64,000 nt of DNA. Source: an uncultured Bacteroidales bacterium. Its GTDB lineage: Bacteria > Bacteroidota > Bacteroidia > Bacteroidales > UBA932. Numbering within the stretch: the stretch's first letter is position 1; each line of letters starts with the position of its first letter. Location: positions 124,001-188,000 of the forward strand of contig ONKO01000001.1 in assembly GCA_900318445.1 (NCBI GenBank). Direction: 5' to 3'. Both the position numbers and the translations under genes were made by a program. The notes under the pieces were generated by a model. It ran no database searches and was not told the origin of the DNA. It saw only the letters and a program-made list of their open reading frames with translations. Shown one piece after another: positions 17,139-27,800 of this stretch.

Positions 17139-17960
17139 ATGAAGAGCCTTGTCTCCATATTCGGTTTTCTCAGCTTTGGCTGGGCCGACGTTCTGGACAT
17201 CCTGATGGTGGCCACCATTATCTTTTTCCTCATCCGCAGCATCCGGGCCGACTCCACCGTCCTCAACATCGTGCTGGTCCTGGTGGCCCTCCTGGTGCTC
17301 CAGGGCGTTGTGAGCGCCCTCAACATGCGCATGATGACGGTGCTCCTCAACACTCTCCTGGACGTGGGCGTACTGGCCCTCATCATCCTCTTCCAGCCGG
17401 AAATCCGCCACATGCTCAACCGCCTGGCGGTGCAGAGCGGCCTCACCCGCCGAACCGGCGAACTGTTCAACCGCATCATGGGTATCAAGGAGGAGAAGAT
17501 GGGCTCCGAGAGCGCCGAGGAACTGGGAGAAGCCGTCCGCGCCATGTCGGCGGAGAAAACCGGTGCGCTCATCGTACTCCAGCACAAGAGCTCCATGGAG
17601 GAATACATGAACACCGGAGACCGCTTTGAGGCAGACATCAACCGGCGTCTCATCACCAATATCTTTTTCAAGAACTCCCCGCTGCACGACGGTGCCATGA
17701 TCATCATCGGAGACCACATCGCCGCCGCCCGCTGCCAGCTGCCCATGACCAACCGCACGGACATCCCCGCTCACTACGGCATGCGGCACCGCGCTGCCAT
17801 CGGCCTCACGGAAGATACCGACGCCGACGTCCTGGTGGTGTCGGAAGAGACCGGCAACGTGAGCTTCGTGCGCGGAGGGGAAATTACTACCGTAAATGAC
17901 GTAAAGGAGCTCCGGCAGCTGCTGAGCTCCCTGATGATGACCGACGAGGAGGGAGATTAA
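17139..17960 (+). CDS. cdaA: Diadenylate cyclase CdaA (c-di-AMP synthase)
   Basis: 273 aa. Three N-terminal hydrophobic helices (about residues 15-90) precede a DAC/DisA_N domain with the catalytic HDGAMII and RHRAAIG motifs. It condenses two ATP into c-di-AMP, which in many bacteria controls osmotic and cell-wall homeostasis. GTG 17130 is an alternative start but overlaps the -7 box, so ATG 17139 is preferred. mutS2 follows after 1 bp. Confidence 0.95.
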   Translation: MKSLVSIFGFLSFGWADVLDILMVATIIFFLIRSIRADSTVLNIVLVLVALLVLQGVVSALNMRMMTVLLNTLLDVGVLALIILFQPEIRHMLNRLAVQSGLTRRTGELFNRIMGIKEEKMGSESAEELGEAVRAMSAEKTGALIVLQHKSSMEEYMNTGDRFEADINRRLITNIFFKNSPLHDGAMIIIGDHIAAARCQLPMTNRTDIPAHYGMRHRAAIGLTEDTDADVLVVSEETGNVSFVRGGEITTVNDVKELRQLLSSLMMTDEEGD

Positions 17961-17961
17961 T

Positions 17962-20475
17962 ATGGACGAGAGACTGGAGGCGAAACTGGGATTTGACAAG
18001 GTACGTGCGGCCATTGAAGGCCGATGCTCCACCGACTACGCGGCAGCCCGCGTGGCCGGTGAGGAGTTTTCTACGGACGCCGGTGAAATTCACCGCCGGC
18101 ACCTGCTCACGGACGAAATGCGTCTCATCCTCATGTTCGAGGACAGCTTCCCCACCGCCGGATACATAGACGCCATTCCTTTCCTGGAGCCCATCGGCAA
18201 GAATGCCTCCATCGACCTGCTTTCCCTGGGAAAGCTCCGGACGCTCCTCGACACCCTTCGCAAGGCCCTGCACTTCTTCCATACCGTGAAGGAGGGCATC
18301 TACCCCAACCTGCAGCACCTGGCGGCCAGCGTGAACGCGCCCGCAGAGGTGATGCAGCGAATAGACTCCATCCTGGACCGTCACGGAGAGATCAAGGACA
18401 CGGCCTCCGACGAGCTGTACCGCATCCGGAAGAGCATCAAGGAGAAGGAGATCAACGTGTCCCGCCGCATGAACGCCATCCTCCGGCAGGCCCAGCAGGA
18501 CGGCCTGGTGGAGGCCGATGCCAGCGTGAGCATCCGGGACGGCAAGATGCTCATTCCGGTGGCATCGGCCAAGAAACGCCAGTTCCAGGGCTTCATGTAC
18601 GACGAGAGTGCGACGGGAAAGACCGCCTTCATGGAACCCGCCGAGATTGTCGCGCTCCAGAACGAGATTGCCCAGCTCTATTTTGACGAGACGCGGGAGA
18701 TTAACCGCATCCTCTACGAGTTCGCCGAGTTCCTGCGCCCGTTTGTGCCGGAGCTCATCGAAGGCGCCGCATTCGTGGGAGAACTGGACTTCAACATGGC
18801 CAAGGCCCAGGTGGCCCTGGACTACATTGCCGGCATGCCGGTGGTTTCGCTCGACGGCTCCCTGAGCCTCCGCAAGGCCCGGCATCCCCTCCTCGAGAAA
18901 TCTCTCCGCAGGGAGAAGAAAGCCATTGTGCCGCTTACGGTGACCCTCACCCCCGAGAGGCGCATCCTCCTCATTTCCGGCCCCAACGCCGGAGGAAAGA
19001 GCGTGTGCCTGAAGACGGTGGGTCTCCTTCAGTATATGTTCCAGTGGGGCATGCTCATACCCACGTCCGAGACGTCGGAGCTGCCCGTTTTCGACCGCAT
19101 CATGGTCTCCATCGGAGATGACCAGTCCCTGGAGAACGACCTCTCCACATACAGCTCCTTCCTCACCGACATGAAGGCCATGCTGGAGGAGGCCGACGGG
19201 CGCACGCTCATCCTCATCGACGAGTTCGGATCGGGCACGGAGCCCGCAGCCGGCGGCGCCATCGCCGAGGCCATCCTCCACGAGCTGGACACCCGCGGTG
19301 CCTACGGCGTCATCACCACCCACTACACCAACCTCAAGCTCTACGCTTCGTCGGCCGATACCGGCGTAGTGAACGGCGCCATGCAGTTCGATGCCCAGAC
19401 GGTCACGCCCCTCTTCCAGCTGGAGATGGGCCTCCCGGGCTCGTCCTTCGCCTTTGAGCTGGCCCGCAAGATGGGCCTCCCGGAGCCCCTGGTCCACGAT
19501 GCCGAGGAACGTGCCGGCGAGCAGTTCGTGGGCATCGAGCGCAACCTCCGCAAGATTGCGAGGAGCCGCCGCCAGCTGGACGAGAAACTCACCCGCATCC
19601 GCGCCACCGACAAGACGCTGGAAGGCCTTACGGACCGTTACGAGAAAGAGCTGGAGGACATCAAGGAAATGCGCCGGCGGATCCTGGACGAAGCCCGTGC
19701 CGAGGCCGAGAAGATTGTGCGGGACGCCAACAAACGCGTGGAAAGCACCATCCGCACCATCAAGGAGGCCCAGGCCGACAAGGAGCAGACCAAAGAGGCC
19801 CGGGCAGAACTGCAGGGCTTCCTGGGCGCCCTCGCCGAGGGCCGCTCCAAGCGCGACGCCTACATAGAGGAAAAGCTGCAGACGGTCAAGGAGCGCAAGG
19901 AGCGCGAACGGGCCCGGAGGCGCAAGCGGGCCGATGGCGAAACCCTGCGCCAGATGGAGCAGCAGGAGGCCGAGGCCCAGAAGATGGCCGCCTTCCGCAC
20001 CGCCCCGCTCAAGGTGGGCGAAAAAGTGCGCATCAAGGACAACGGCATGGTGGGAGAAGTGGCCAAGGTGAGCACCAAGGCCGTGAGCGTGGTTGTGGGA
20101 AGCATTACCACCAAACTGCCGCTGGACCGCGTGGAAAGAATTACAGCCAATGAATACAAGGCCGTTGCCAAGACGGTGGACAACCGTCCGCGCCAGGTTT
20201 ACGACACGGCCATGACCGAGCGAAAAGCCCGCTTCAAACTGGAGCTGGATGTCCGGGGAGAACGGGTGAACGACGCCCTTGAAATTGTGATGCGCTATAT
20301 TGACGATGCCATCATGCTGGGCGTTCCCTCGGTGCGAATTTTGCATGGGAAAGGAACGGGCGCCCTCCGCGAGGAGATCCAAAAATACGTACGCACGGTG
20401 CCCGGCGTCACATCTGCCTCCGACGAACACATCCAGTTTGGCGGGTCAGGCGTGACGGTAGTAAAATTTGAATAA
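17962..20475 (+). CDS. mutS2: Endonuclease MutS2
   Basis: 837 aa. The N-terminal core and clamp lead to the MutS ATPase with Walker A SGPNAGGKSV, Walker B LILIDEFGSGTEP and the TTHYTNLK switch. A charged coiled coil follows at about 520-660. A C-terminal Smr nuclease domain has LDVRGERV and ILHGKGTG. There is no MutS mismatch-recognition domain. MutS2 proteins act on recombination intermediates and, in Bacillus, on collided ribosomes. yraN starts 2 bp after the stop. Confidence 0.95.
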   Translation: MDERLEAKLGFDKVRAAIEGRCSTDYAAARVAGEEFSTDAGEIHRRHLLTDEMRLILMFEDSFPTAGYIDAIPFLEPIGKNASIDLLSLGKLRTLLDTLRKALHFFHTVKEGIYPNLQHLAASVNAPAEVMQRIDSILDRHGEIKDTASDELYRIRKSIKEKEINVSRRMNAILRQAQQDGLVEADASVSIRDGKMLIPVASAKKRQFQGFMYDESATGKTAFMEPAEIVALQNEIAQLYFDETREINRILYEFAEFLRPFVPELIEGAAFVGELDFNMAKAQVALDYIAGMPVVSLDGSLSLRKARHPLLEKSLRREKKAIVPLTVTLTPERRILLISGPNAGGKSVCLKTVGLLQYMFQWGMLIPTSETSELPVFDRIMVSIGDDQSLENDLSTYSSFLTDMKAMLEEADGRTLILIDEFGSGTEPAAGGAIAEAILHELDTRGAYGVITTHYTNLKLYASSADTGVVNGAMQFDAQTVTPLFQLEMGLPGSSFAFELARKMGLPEPLVHDAEERAGEQFVGIERNLRKIARSRRQLDEKLTRIRATDKTLEGLTDRYEKELEDIKEMRRRILDEARAEAEKIVRDANKRVESTIRTIKEAQADKEQTKEARAELQGFLGALAEGRSKRDAYIEEKLQTVKERKERERARRRKRADGETLRQMEQQEAEAQKMAAFRTAPLKVGEKVRIKDNGMVGEVAKVSTKAVSVVVGSITTKLPLDRVERITANEYKAVAKTVDNRPRQVYDTAMTERKARFKLELDVRGERVNDALEIVMRYIDDAIMLGVPSVRILHGKGTGALREEIQKYVRTVPGVTSASDEHIQFGGSGVTVVKFE

Positions 20476-20477
20476 CG

Positions 20478-20852
20478 ATGAATGTACTGAAAACCAGCAA
20501 GATCGGGCAGAACGGAGAGGAAATAGCCTGTGATTTCCTACTCTCCCGGGGGCACCAGATTCTGGACAGGAACTGGCGCTCCGGCCACCTGGAACTGGAC
20601 ATTGTGTCAGAGGACCAGGAGGGACTGCACTTCGTGGAAGTGAAAGCCAGGACGGCGCCTGTCACCTCCACCCTCACCGACCAGGTAAACCCGATCAAAC
20701 AAAAGCGCATCAGCGCGGCCGCCCTTCAATACCTCAACAAGAAACATCTTGTGGGACAGGAAGTCTTCTTCGACATTGTCTCGGTACTGTTCGACGGGCA
20801 GGAGACGGTGGTCCGGTATTTCCCGCATGCCTGGATCCCCATGTATGTCTGA
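20478..20852 (+). CDS. yraN: YraN/UPF0102 family nuclease-like protein
   Basis: 124 aa. GQNGEEIACDFLLSRGHQIL, an acidic ELDIVSED and the FVEVKAR motif match the UPF0102 (YraN) family, which has a restriction-endonuclease-like fold. The motif pattern (E, D, ExK) is complete. Biological role is poorly known; the genomic link to mutS2 suggests DNA or RNA processing. Confidence 0.88.
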   Translation: MNVLKTSKIGQNGEEIACDFLLSRGHQILDRNWRSGHLELDIVSEDQEGLHFVEVKARTAPVTSTLTDQVNPIKQKRISAAALQYLNKKHLVGQEVFFDIVSVLFDGQETVVRYFPHAWIPMYV

Positions 20853-20888
20853 ATTAACCTAACCTACTCAGAACTAACTAAGTAACCT

Positions 20889-21662
20889 ATGAGTCAACAA
20901 CACAGATACTGTGTCATCATGGCCGACGGCAGCGGCTCTTCCAAACAATATCGGCACACATACGAGCGTTTCCTCAAAGTCGTTCCTTCCCGGAACATCC
21001 TCGTGGTCACCCTGGCCTCCTTTGCGGCCGACGCCCGGAGGGAACTCCCCGAACTTCCGGAAGAGAATCTCCTGCTGGAACCATCGGCCCGAAAGACAGC
21101 CCCCTGCATGGCCCTTGCGGCCTACACCCTTTTATCCCGTGACCCGGAGGCCGTGATTGTGGCTACGCCCTGGGACCTTGTCATCCGGGATGAGGACCTC
21201 TTCGTGCGCACGCTGGACGAGGCTTTTGCCTATGTGGAGGAGAATGACGTTCTCATGACCCTCGGCATCGTACCCAAGAGCCCCGACGTCAACTTCGGCT
21301 ACATCCAGGTGAAGGAAGGGCGCAACGCCCACCTGATGGCCGGGCCGCTGCAGGTGAAGACCTTCACCGAGAAGCCTTCCATGGAGCTGGCCGAGGTTTT
21401 TGTCCGCACCGGCGAATTCTTCTGGAACAGCGGTATCTTCGTCTGGAAGGCGGCGACCATCGCCTCCGAAATGGAGCGGTATCTCCCGGAGGTGACGGAA
21501 CTCTTCCGCGGCTGGCAGAGCCACATCACCGAGCCCGCCTTCATCGAGAGAGCCTACGCCGAGTGCCCCAAGGTGTCGCTGGACTACGGTGTCATGGAGC
21601 ACACAGACCGCGCCTGGCTGTACCCCGCCCGCTTTGGCTGGGCCGACATTGAACGGCTGTAA
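20889..21662 (+). CDS. Shortened mannose-1-phosphate guanylyltransferase-like protein, probably inactive
   Basis: 257 aa related to ManC/GMP-type nucleotidyltransferases (normally about 350-360 aa). Recognisable blocks: HRYCVIMA, ELPEENLLLEPSARKTAPC, FGYIQV, FTEKPS, FWNSGIFVWK, VSLDYGVME, FGWADI. The N-terminal signature GGxGSRxWPxSR...PKQ is missing: the protein runs from VIMADGSGSS almost straight to YERFLKVVP, as if about 25 residues were deleted. The C-terminus stops right after GWADI. These losses remove nucleotide-binding residues, so catalysis is doubtful. It may be a decaying paralog, or a protein with a new role. It lies between yraN and secDF. Confidence 0.75.
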   Translation: MSQQHRYCVIMADGSGSSKQYRHTYERFLKVVPSRNILVVTLASFAADARRELPELPEENLLLEPSARKTAPCMALAAYTLLSRDPEAVIVATPWDLVIRDEDLFVRTLDEAFAYVEENDVLMTLGIVPKSPDVNFGYIQVKEGRNAHLMAGPLQVKTFTEKPSMELAEVFVRTGEFFWNSGIFVWKAATIASEMERYLPEVTELFRGWQSHITEPAFIERAYAECPKVSLDYGVMEHTDRAWLYPARFGWADIERL

Positions 21663-21688
21663 CTATTGTATAAATGCGAAAAATATCG

Positions 21689-21696
21689 TATTTTTG
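21689..21696 (+). promoter_or_regulatory. Bacteroidota -7 box for secDF
   Basis: TATTTTTG fits TAnnTTTG, with an upstream ATTG at 21665-21668 (20-nt spacing) as a possible -33 element. The secDF ATG is at 21734, giving a leader of roughly 30 nt. Confidence 0.6.
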
Positions 21697-21733
21697 CGGG
21701 CTAATTTGCAATATTAATTAAAACTATAACAAA

Positions 21734-24658
21734 ATGCAAAGTAAAGGTTGGATCAGATTCGTAGCTATCTGCCTGGCCATCGCCAGCATTTGGCAGCTTT
21801 CCTTCACGGCTATCACCCGTATTCAGGAGAATAAGGCTGCCAAGTATGCTCAGGAGCAGGCCCTGCAGTTCGTAGAATCAAACAATGTTGCCGCCGATGT
21901 CCGCGAATTCGTGCAGGACTCCGTGGCAGCTGTCCGTAACAGAGCCTACATTGACTCTGTCAACAATGAAACCGTATTCCTGGGCTACTCCTTCAAGAGC
22001 GTGAAGGAGAAGGAAATCAACCTGGGTCTGGACCTCAAGGGCGGTATGAACGTCATGCTGCAGGTTCAGCTGGAAGATCTCGTGAAGGCCCTCTCCGGCA
22101 ACAGCTCGGACCCGGACTTCGTGGCCGCCATGGCTCAGGCCAAGGCCGGAAACACCAACTCCAGCGCAGACTTCATCGGCCTGTTCGAGCAGGCTTGGGA
22201 GCAGGTTGCCCCCCAGCGTCGCCTGGCCGAGATTTTCGCCACCTACGAGCTGCGTGAGAAAGTGGCCAACGACGCCACCAACGCCCAGGTCATCAGCGTT
22301 ATCCGCCAGGAGGCCAAGAGCGCCATTGACAACTCCTTCAATGTGCTCCGCAACCGTATCGACCGCTTTGGCGTTACCCAGCCCAATATCCAGCAGGTTG
22401 GCAACTCCGGCAAGATTCTCATCGAACTGCCGGGCGTGAAGGACCCTGAGCGTGTGCGCAAGCTCCTGCAGGGTACCGCTTCCCTGGAATTCTGGCCCAC
22501 CTACCAGGGCAACGAGATAGACCTCTATGCCGTGGATGCCCGCGTGGCCGAAATCCTGAACAACCTGTCCGACTCCACCACCGTGACCAATCCCCTGCTC
22601 CGCGTGCTCTCTCCTTCCGGTTGGAACAACGCCTGCATCGGTTTTGCTTCCGGCGTGGATACCGTTACCGTGAACCAGTACCTGGCCATGGCTGCAGATG
22701 TTCTGCCGGCCGGCTTCAAGGGCATGTGGTCCGTAAAACCCTCCGACCTCGTCAAGGGTAACAACCTCTACGAGCTGGTTGCCATCAAGGCCAACTCCCG
22801 TGACGGCAAGGCTCCCCTCGACGGCGGTGTGGTGACCGACGCCCGCGTCAACTTCAACGGCGCCCAGCAGGGCGGCAACGGTGCTCCTTCCGTGTCCATG
22901 ACCATGAACGCCGAGGGTGCTTCCATCTGGGCCCGCCTCACCAAGGACAACATCGGCAAGCAGGTTGCCATCGTCCTGGACGGCCTCGTATATTCCTATC
23001 CTACCGTGAACACCGAGATTACCGGAGGCTCCTCCGAGATTACCGGTAACTTCGACGTACAGGAAGCCGAAGACCTTGCCAACGTGCTCAAGTCCGGTAA
23101 GCTCCCCGCCCCTGCCACCATCATCCAGGAGCAGGTTGTGGGTCCTTCCCTGGGTAGCGCTTCCATCAAGGCCGGTCTCATCTCCTTCCTTATCGCCTTC
23201 TGCCTGGTACTCATTTACATGGTATTCTTCTACCAGGGTGCCGGTCTCATCGCAGACGTTGCTCTGCTGTGCAACGTGCTGCTGCTGTTCGGCGTGCTCG
23301 TGAGCTTCGGCGCCGTCCTTACCCTGCCCGGTATCGCCGGTCTGGTGCTGACCATGGGTATGGCCGTGGATGCCAACGTGATCATCTATGAGCGCATCAA
23401 GGAAGAGCTGGCCGCCGGCAAGGGCTTCTCGCTGGCCGTACATGACGGTTACAAGAACGCTTACAGCGCCATCATCGACGGTCAGGTGACCACCCTCCTC
23501 ACCGGTGTCATCCTCTATGCGTTCGGTTCCGGTCCTGTGCAGGGCTTCGCCACCACCCTCATCATCGGTATCATCACTTCCGTTCTTACCTCCATCTTCA
23601 TCACCCGCATCATCTTCGATGACCGCATCAAGGCTGGCAAGAACGTGTCCATGTCCAACAAGCTCACCGCCGGTTTCCTCAAGAATACCAAGGTTGACTT
23701 CATCGGCCTCAAGAAGTGGTCTTATATGATTTCCGGTGCTCTCATCGTCATCTCCATCCTGTCCATCGCCTTCAAGGGCTTCAGCTACGGTGTAGACTTC
23801 ACCGGTGGCCGTACCTATGTGGTCCGCTTCGACAAGAGCGTCACCGCTGAGGAAGTGCGCGCTTCCGTTGAAACCACCTTCGAGGAAGCTGCAAAGGCTG
23901 CCGGCATCGACCAGTATTCCGTTGAGGTGAAGCAGTTCGGTGGAGACGCCCAGATGAAGATCACCACCCAGTACAAGAACGACAGCGAAAGCACCGAGGT
24001 AGACGCCGAGATCGAAGCCCTGCTGTTCAATGCCCTCAAGCCTTTCTACGCCGAGGACATCCAGCTCTCAGACTTCACCTCCACGCTGGAGAACCCCAAC
24101 GGTATCATCTCCTCCGACAAGGTTGGTCCTACCATCGCCCGCGATATCACCCGCAGCGCATTCATCGCCGTATTCCTGGCCCTCATCGTGATCTTCGGCT
24201 ACATCGCCATCCGCTTCAAGGGCTGGACCTGGGGTCTCGGTGGTGTTGTCTCCCTGGCTCACACCGCCCTCATCGTGATTGGCTTCTTCTCCCTGTTCAA
24301 CGGTATCCTTCCGTTCAACCTGGATGTTGACCAGACGTTCATCGCCGCTATCCTTACCATCATCGGTTACGCCATCAACGATAACGTGGTTATCTTCGAC
24401 CGTATCCGTGAGCAGCGCGGCCTGCACCCGAAGGAGGACTTCCGCGACACGGTGAACACGGCTCTGAACGCCACCCTCACCCGTACCCTCAACACCTCTG
24501 TGTCCACCCTGCTCCCGATGCTCGCCATCGCTATCTTCGGCGGTGAAAGCATCCGTGGTCTGGCCGTGGCCCTCTGCCTGGGTGTTATCATCGGTACCTA
24601 CGCTTCCATCATGATTGGTACTCCGGTCATGTACGATGCTACCATGAAAAAGAAATAG
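21734..24658 (+). CDS. secDF: Protein translocase subunit SecDF (fused)
   Basis: 974 aa. SecD half: one N-terminal membrane helix, GLDLKGGMNV, a large periplasmic region and five further helices around residues 480-640 (MAVDANVIIYERIKEE). SecF half from about 655: GVDFTGGRTY and YAINDNVVIFDRIRE. It uses the proton motive force to pull exported proteins through SecYEG. The fused form is usual in Bacteroidota. It has its own promoter, and the stop is 5 bp before a 107-bp palindromic element. Confidence 0.97.
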   Translation: MQSKGWIRFVAICLAIASIWQLSFTAITRIQENKAAKYAQEQALQFVESNNVAADVREFVQDSVAAVRNRAYIDSVNNETVFLGYSFKSVKEKEINLGLDLKGGMNVMLQVQLEDLVKALSGNSSDPDFVAAMAQAKAGNTNSSADFIGLFEQAWEQVAPQRRLAEIFATYELREKVANDATNAQVISVIRQEAKSAIDNSFNVLRNRIDRFGVTQPNIQQVGNSGKILIELPGVKDPERVRKLLQGTASLEFWPTYQGNEIDLYAVDARVAEILNNLSDSTTVTNPLLRVLSPSGWNNACIGFASGVDTVTVNQYLAMAADVLPAGFKGMWSVKPSDLVKGNNLYELVAIKANSRDGKAPLDGGVVTDARVNFNGAQQGGNGAPSVSMTMNAEGASIWARLTKDNIGKQVAIVLDGLVYSYPTVNTEITGGSSEITGNFDVQEAEDLANVLKSGKLPAPATIIQEQVVGPSLGSASIKAGLISFLIAFCLVLIYMVFFYQGAGLIADVALLCNVLLLFGVLVSFGAVLTLPGIAGLVLTMGMAVDANVIIYERIKEELAAGKGFSLAVHDGYKNAYSAIIDGQVTTLLTGVILYAFGSGPVQGFATTLIIGIITSVLTSIFITRIIFDDRIKAGKNVSMSNKLTAGFLKNTKVDFIGLKKWSYMISGALIVISILSIAFKGFSYGVDFTGGRTYVVRFDKSVTAEEVRASVETTFEEAAKAAGIDQYSVEVKQFGGDAQMKITTQYKNDSESTEVDAEIEALLFNALKPFYAEDIQLSDFTSTLENPNGIISSDKVGPTIARDITRSAFIAVFLALIVIFGYIAIRFKGWTWGLGGVVSLAHTALIVIGFFSLFNGILPFNLDVDQTFIAAILTIIGYAINDNVVIFDRIREQRGLHPKEDFRDTVNTALNATLTRTLNTSVSTLLPMLAIAIFGGESIRGLAVALCLGVIIGTYASIMIGTPVMYDATMKKK

Positions 24659-24663
24659 TTTGC

Positions 24664-24770
24664 GTGGCGCTTAAGCGCCTGACTAGCAACGCTTTAGAGT
24701 AACTGACGGGTGCCGTTTTGGCACCCGTCAGTTACTCTAAATGGCTTATGGTGAACGACTTAGCCGCCAC
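24664..24770 (+). mobile_element. 107-bp palindromic MITE/REP-like element, copy 1
   Basis: It begins GTGGCG and ends CGCCAC. The centre is a perfect 22-bp inverted repeat (TTTAGAGTAACTGACGGG... at 24693-24714, complement at 24720-24741) with a 5-nt loop GTTTT. The left end also holds the 14-bp palindrome GGCGCTTAAGCGCC. The copy at 28587-28693 is the same element in inverted orientation, differing at 8 of 107 positions. It has no coding capacity and no T-run, so it is not a classic terminator. Confidence 0.8.
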
Positions 24771-24807
24771 GAATAAACATTTTTGCCCAGATTCGGAGAA
24801 GAATTCG

Positions 24808-24815
24808 TATCTTTG
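24808..24815 (+). promoter_or_regulatory. Bacteroidota -7 box for dnaE
   Basis: TATCTTTG fits TAnnTTTG, with TTTG at 24782-24785 (22-nt spacing) as -33. The dnaE ATG begins 7 nt after the box, so the mRNA is probably leaderless. Confidence 0.65.
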
Positions 24816-24821
24816 TTCTCT

Positions 24822-27800
24822 ATGAATTTCGTTCACCTGCATGTCCACACCCAGTACTCCATCCTGGACGGACAATCCTCTATAGAAAACCTATTCAACC
24901 GGGCCGAAGAGCTGGGGATGCCGGCGCTGGCTATCACCGATCACGGCAACATGTACGGCGTAAAAGAGTTCTTCAAGTACGCCAAGAAGCATCCGAATGT
25001 AAAGCCTATCATCGGCTGTGAGATTTACGTTTCCAAAGGGGATCACCGGGTGAAGGAAAAGGGCTATTACCACCTTATCCTTCTGGCAAAGAACTATGCA
25101 GGATATCTCAACCTGGTCAAGATTGTCTCCGAAGGCCACATCAACGGCATGTACTACAAGCCGCGCGTGAGCCACGAGGTCATTGAGAAGTACCACGAGG
25201 GCCTTATCTGCTCATCGGCCTGCATGGCGGGCGAAGTGCCCCGCGCCATCCTGGCGCACGACGACAAGGCGGTGGAAGAGGCCATCCTGTGGCACAAGCG
25301 CGTGTTCGGAGAGGATTACTACCTGGAGGTGATGAAGCACAAGACGGAGGTTCCGGGCCTGGACAACGACCTGTACCAGAAGCAGTGCTACTACACCGAC
25401 GAAATCTTCAAACTGGCAGAGAAATATGGCATCAAGGTCATTGCAACCAATGACGCCCACTTCGTGAACAAGGAGGACGGCCCCGTACACGACCGCCTTA
25501 TCTGCCTCACTACCAATGCCTACATCGACGACCCGGACCGCCTTCGCTATACCCAGCAGGAATACATCAAGACGGAGGAGGAGATGCTCTCCTTGTTCCC
25601 GGACCATCCGGAGGCCCTTTCCAACACACTGGAGGTGGCCAATAAGATTGAAGTGTACTCCATCGACCGGGACCCGGTTCTTCCTGTGTACGAGATTGAC
25701 CCGGCCTTCATGGCCAACATTGACAAGTACCTGGAAAAATACAAGGATATCATTGATGCAGGCCGATGCGACAAGCACGGCACCTACCGCGGAGACGGTT
25801 TCTGCCATTCGGTAGCCTACCTTTGCCACCTCACCTACCAGGGAGCGCACCAGCGCTACGGAGAAACCCTCAATCAGGAGCAGGAGGAGCGCATTGACTT
25901 TGAGCTCAAGACCATCTGCCGAATGGGTTTCCCGGACTACTTCCTCATTGTGCAGGACTATATTGCAGCATCCCGCGCCATGGGTTCCATGGTGGGCCCG
26001 GGCCGTGGATCGGCTGCAGGTTCGGTGGTAGCCTACTGCCTCAAGATCACGAACCTGGATCCTATCCGATATCAGCTCCTGTTCGAGCGATTCCTCAATC
26101 CGGACCGTATCTCCATGCCGGATATCGACGTAGACTTTGAGGACCTCACCAAGGCGCACCAGTACGTGGAGGAGAAATACGGCACCAGCCACGTGTCCCG
26201 CGTAATCACCTTCGGCACCATGGCGGCCAAGAGCGCCATCAAGGATGTGGCGCGTATCAGCCGATTGTCCATCGACGAGAGCAATCGCCTCACCAAGATG
26301 GTCCCCGACCGCCTGAGCGAGAAAAAGGAGAAGGAATACCCGTTCAACCCCAAGCTGGACGAACTGAAACCCGGCTTCAAGGTGGTGGAGAAGGAAGTGG
26401 ACGGCGTCAAGAAAACCTACCAGGTGGGTATGGAAGACGTAGATGTCAAGATTACCCTTAAGAACTGCTACAGACTGGTTCCGGAGTTCATCGAGGAACT
26501 CAAGAACGGCCCGGAGATCAATAAGGAGGTGCTTAAGTACGCCCAGGCCCTGGAAGGCTGCGTACGCCAGGTGGGCGTGCATGCGTGTGCCACCATCATC
26601 GGCCGAGGAGACCTTACGGACTACCTTCCCATCTGCCTTTCCAAGGATAAGGAAACCGGAGAGGACGTCCGCACTTCCCAGTATGACGGTCACTACATCG
26701 AGGACGTGGGCATGCTCAAGATGGACTTCCTGGGTCTCATTACCCTGTCCATTATCCACAACTGCCTGGACCTTATCAGGGAGCATCACGGGGAAGACAT
26801 CGACATTGAGGCCATTCCCATTGACGACAAACCCACTTATGACCTGTACGGCCGCGGAGACACCACCTCCGTGTTCCAGTTCGAATCCGAGGGCATGAAA
26901 ACGTGGCTGCAGAAGCTGCGCCCGTCCCGTTTCGAGGACCTCATCGCCATGAACGCCCTCTATCGGCCCGGTCCTATGGATTACATTCCGGACTTCGTGG
27001 CCCGTAAGCTGGGCGAGCAGGCCATCGAGTACGACCTCCCCGAAATGGAGGAGTTCCTGGAGGACACTTACGGCGTTACGGTGTATCAGGAGCAGGTGAT
27101 GCTGCTGTCCCAGAAGCTGGCCGGCTTCACCAAGGGTGAGGCTGACAAGCTGCGTAAGGCCATGGGTAAGAAGCAGATCGACATCCTGAACTCCCTCAAG
27201 GACAAGTTCATGAGCGGCGGTCAGGCCAATGGCCACCCGGAGAAAGTGCTGGACAAGATCTGGAAGGACTGGGAGAAGTTCGCCCAGTACGCCTTCAACA
27301 AGTCCCACGCTACCTGCTACGCCTGGGTGAGCTACCAGACCGGCTGGCTTAAATGCCACTATCCGTCCGAGTTCTTCGCATCCTGCCTGGACTGTGCCAA
27401 GAGCATGGATGAGATTGTCAAGATCATGGACGACTGCAAGGGCCACGGCATCAAGGTGCTCAACCCGGATGTGAACGAGAGCGCCGCGCAGTTTACCGTG
27501 AACAAAAACGGAGACGTACGTTTTGCCCTGGGCTCCATCAAGGGTTTTGGCGCCAATGTGGTGGACGCCATCATCAAGGAACGCGAAGAGAACGGCCTGT
27601 TCACCGACATCTACGACTTTGTGGAACGTATGTCGGGCGCAGTGAACCGCAAGAGCTTCGAGAACCTTCTCAATGCTGGTGCCTTTGACAGTTTCGGGCA
27701 CAAACGCAGTATGTACTATCAGCCCGGCAAGGGCTCCAACGAGCTTTTCATCGACCAGATCACCCGCTACGGGGATCTCTATAAGAACGACACGGTCTCC

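Noticed and set aside
17887-20430. Long minus-strand open frame across mutS2
   Set aside because: Shadow of mutS2; no start context or domain, and it conflicts with a clear family member.
24664-24770. tRNA or small RNA gene reading of the 107-bp element
   Set aside because: It folds into one long hairpin plus a short one, with no cloverleaf, T-loop or CCA-like end, and its inverted twin 3.9 kb away points to a repeat element.
24783-24821. Earlier start for dnaE
   Set aside because: It overlaps the TATCTTTG box and adds residues before the canonical FVHLHVHTQYS start.
25212-27701. Long minus-strand open frame inside dnaE
   Set aside because: Antisense shadow of the polymerase coding region with no recognisable domain.
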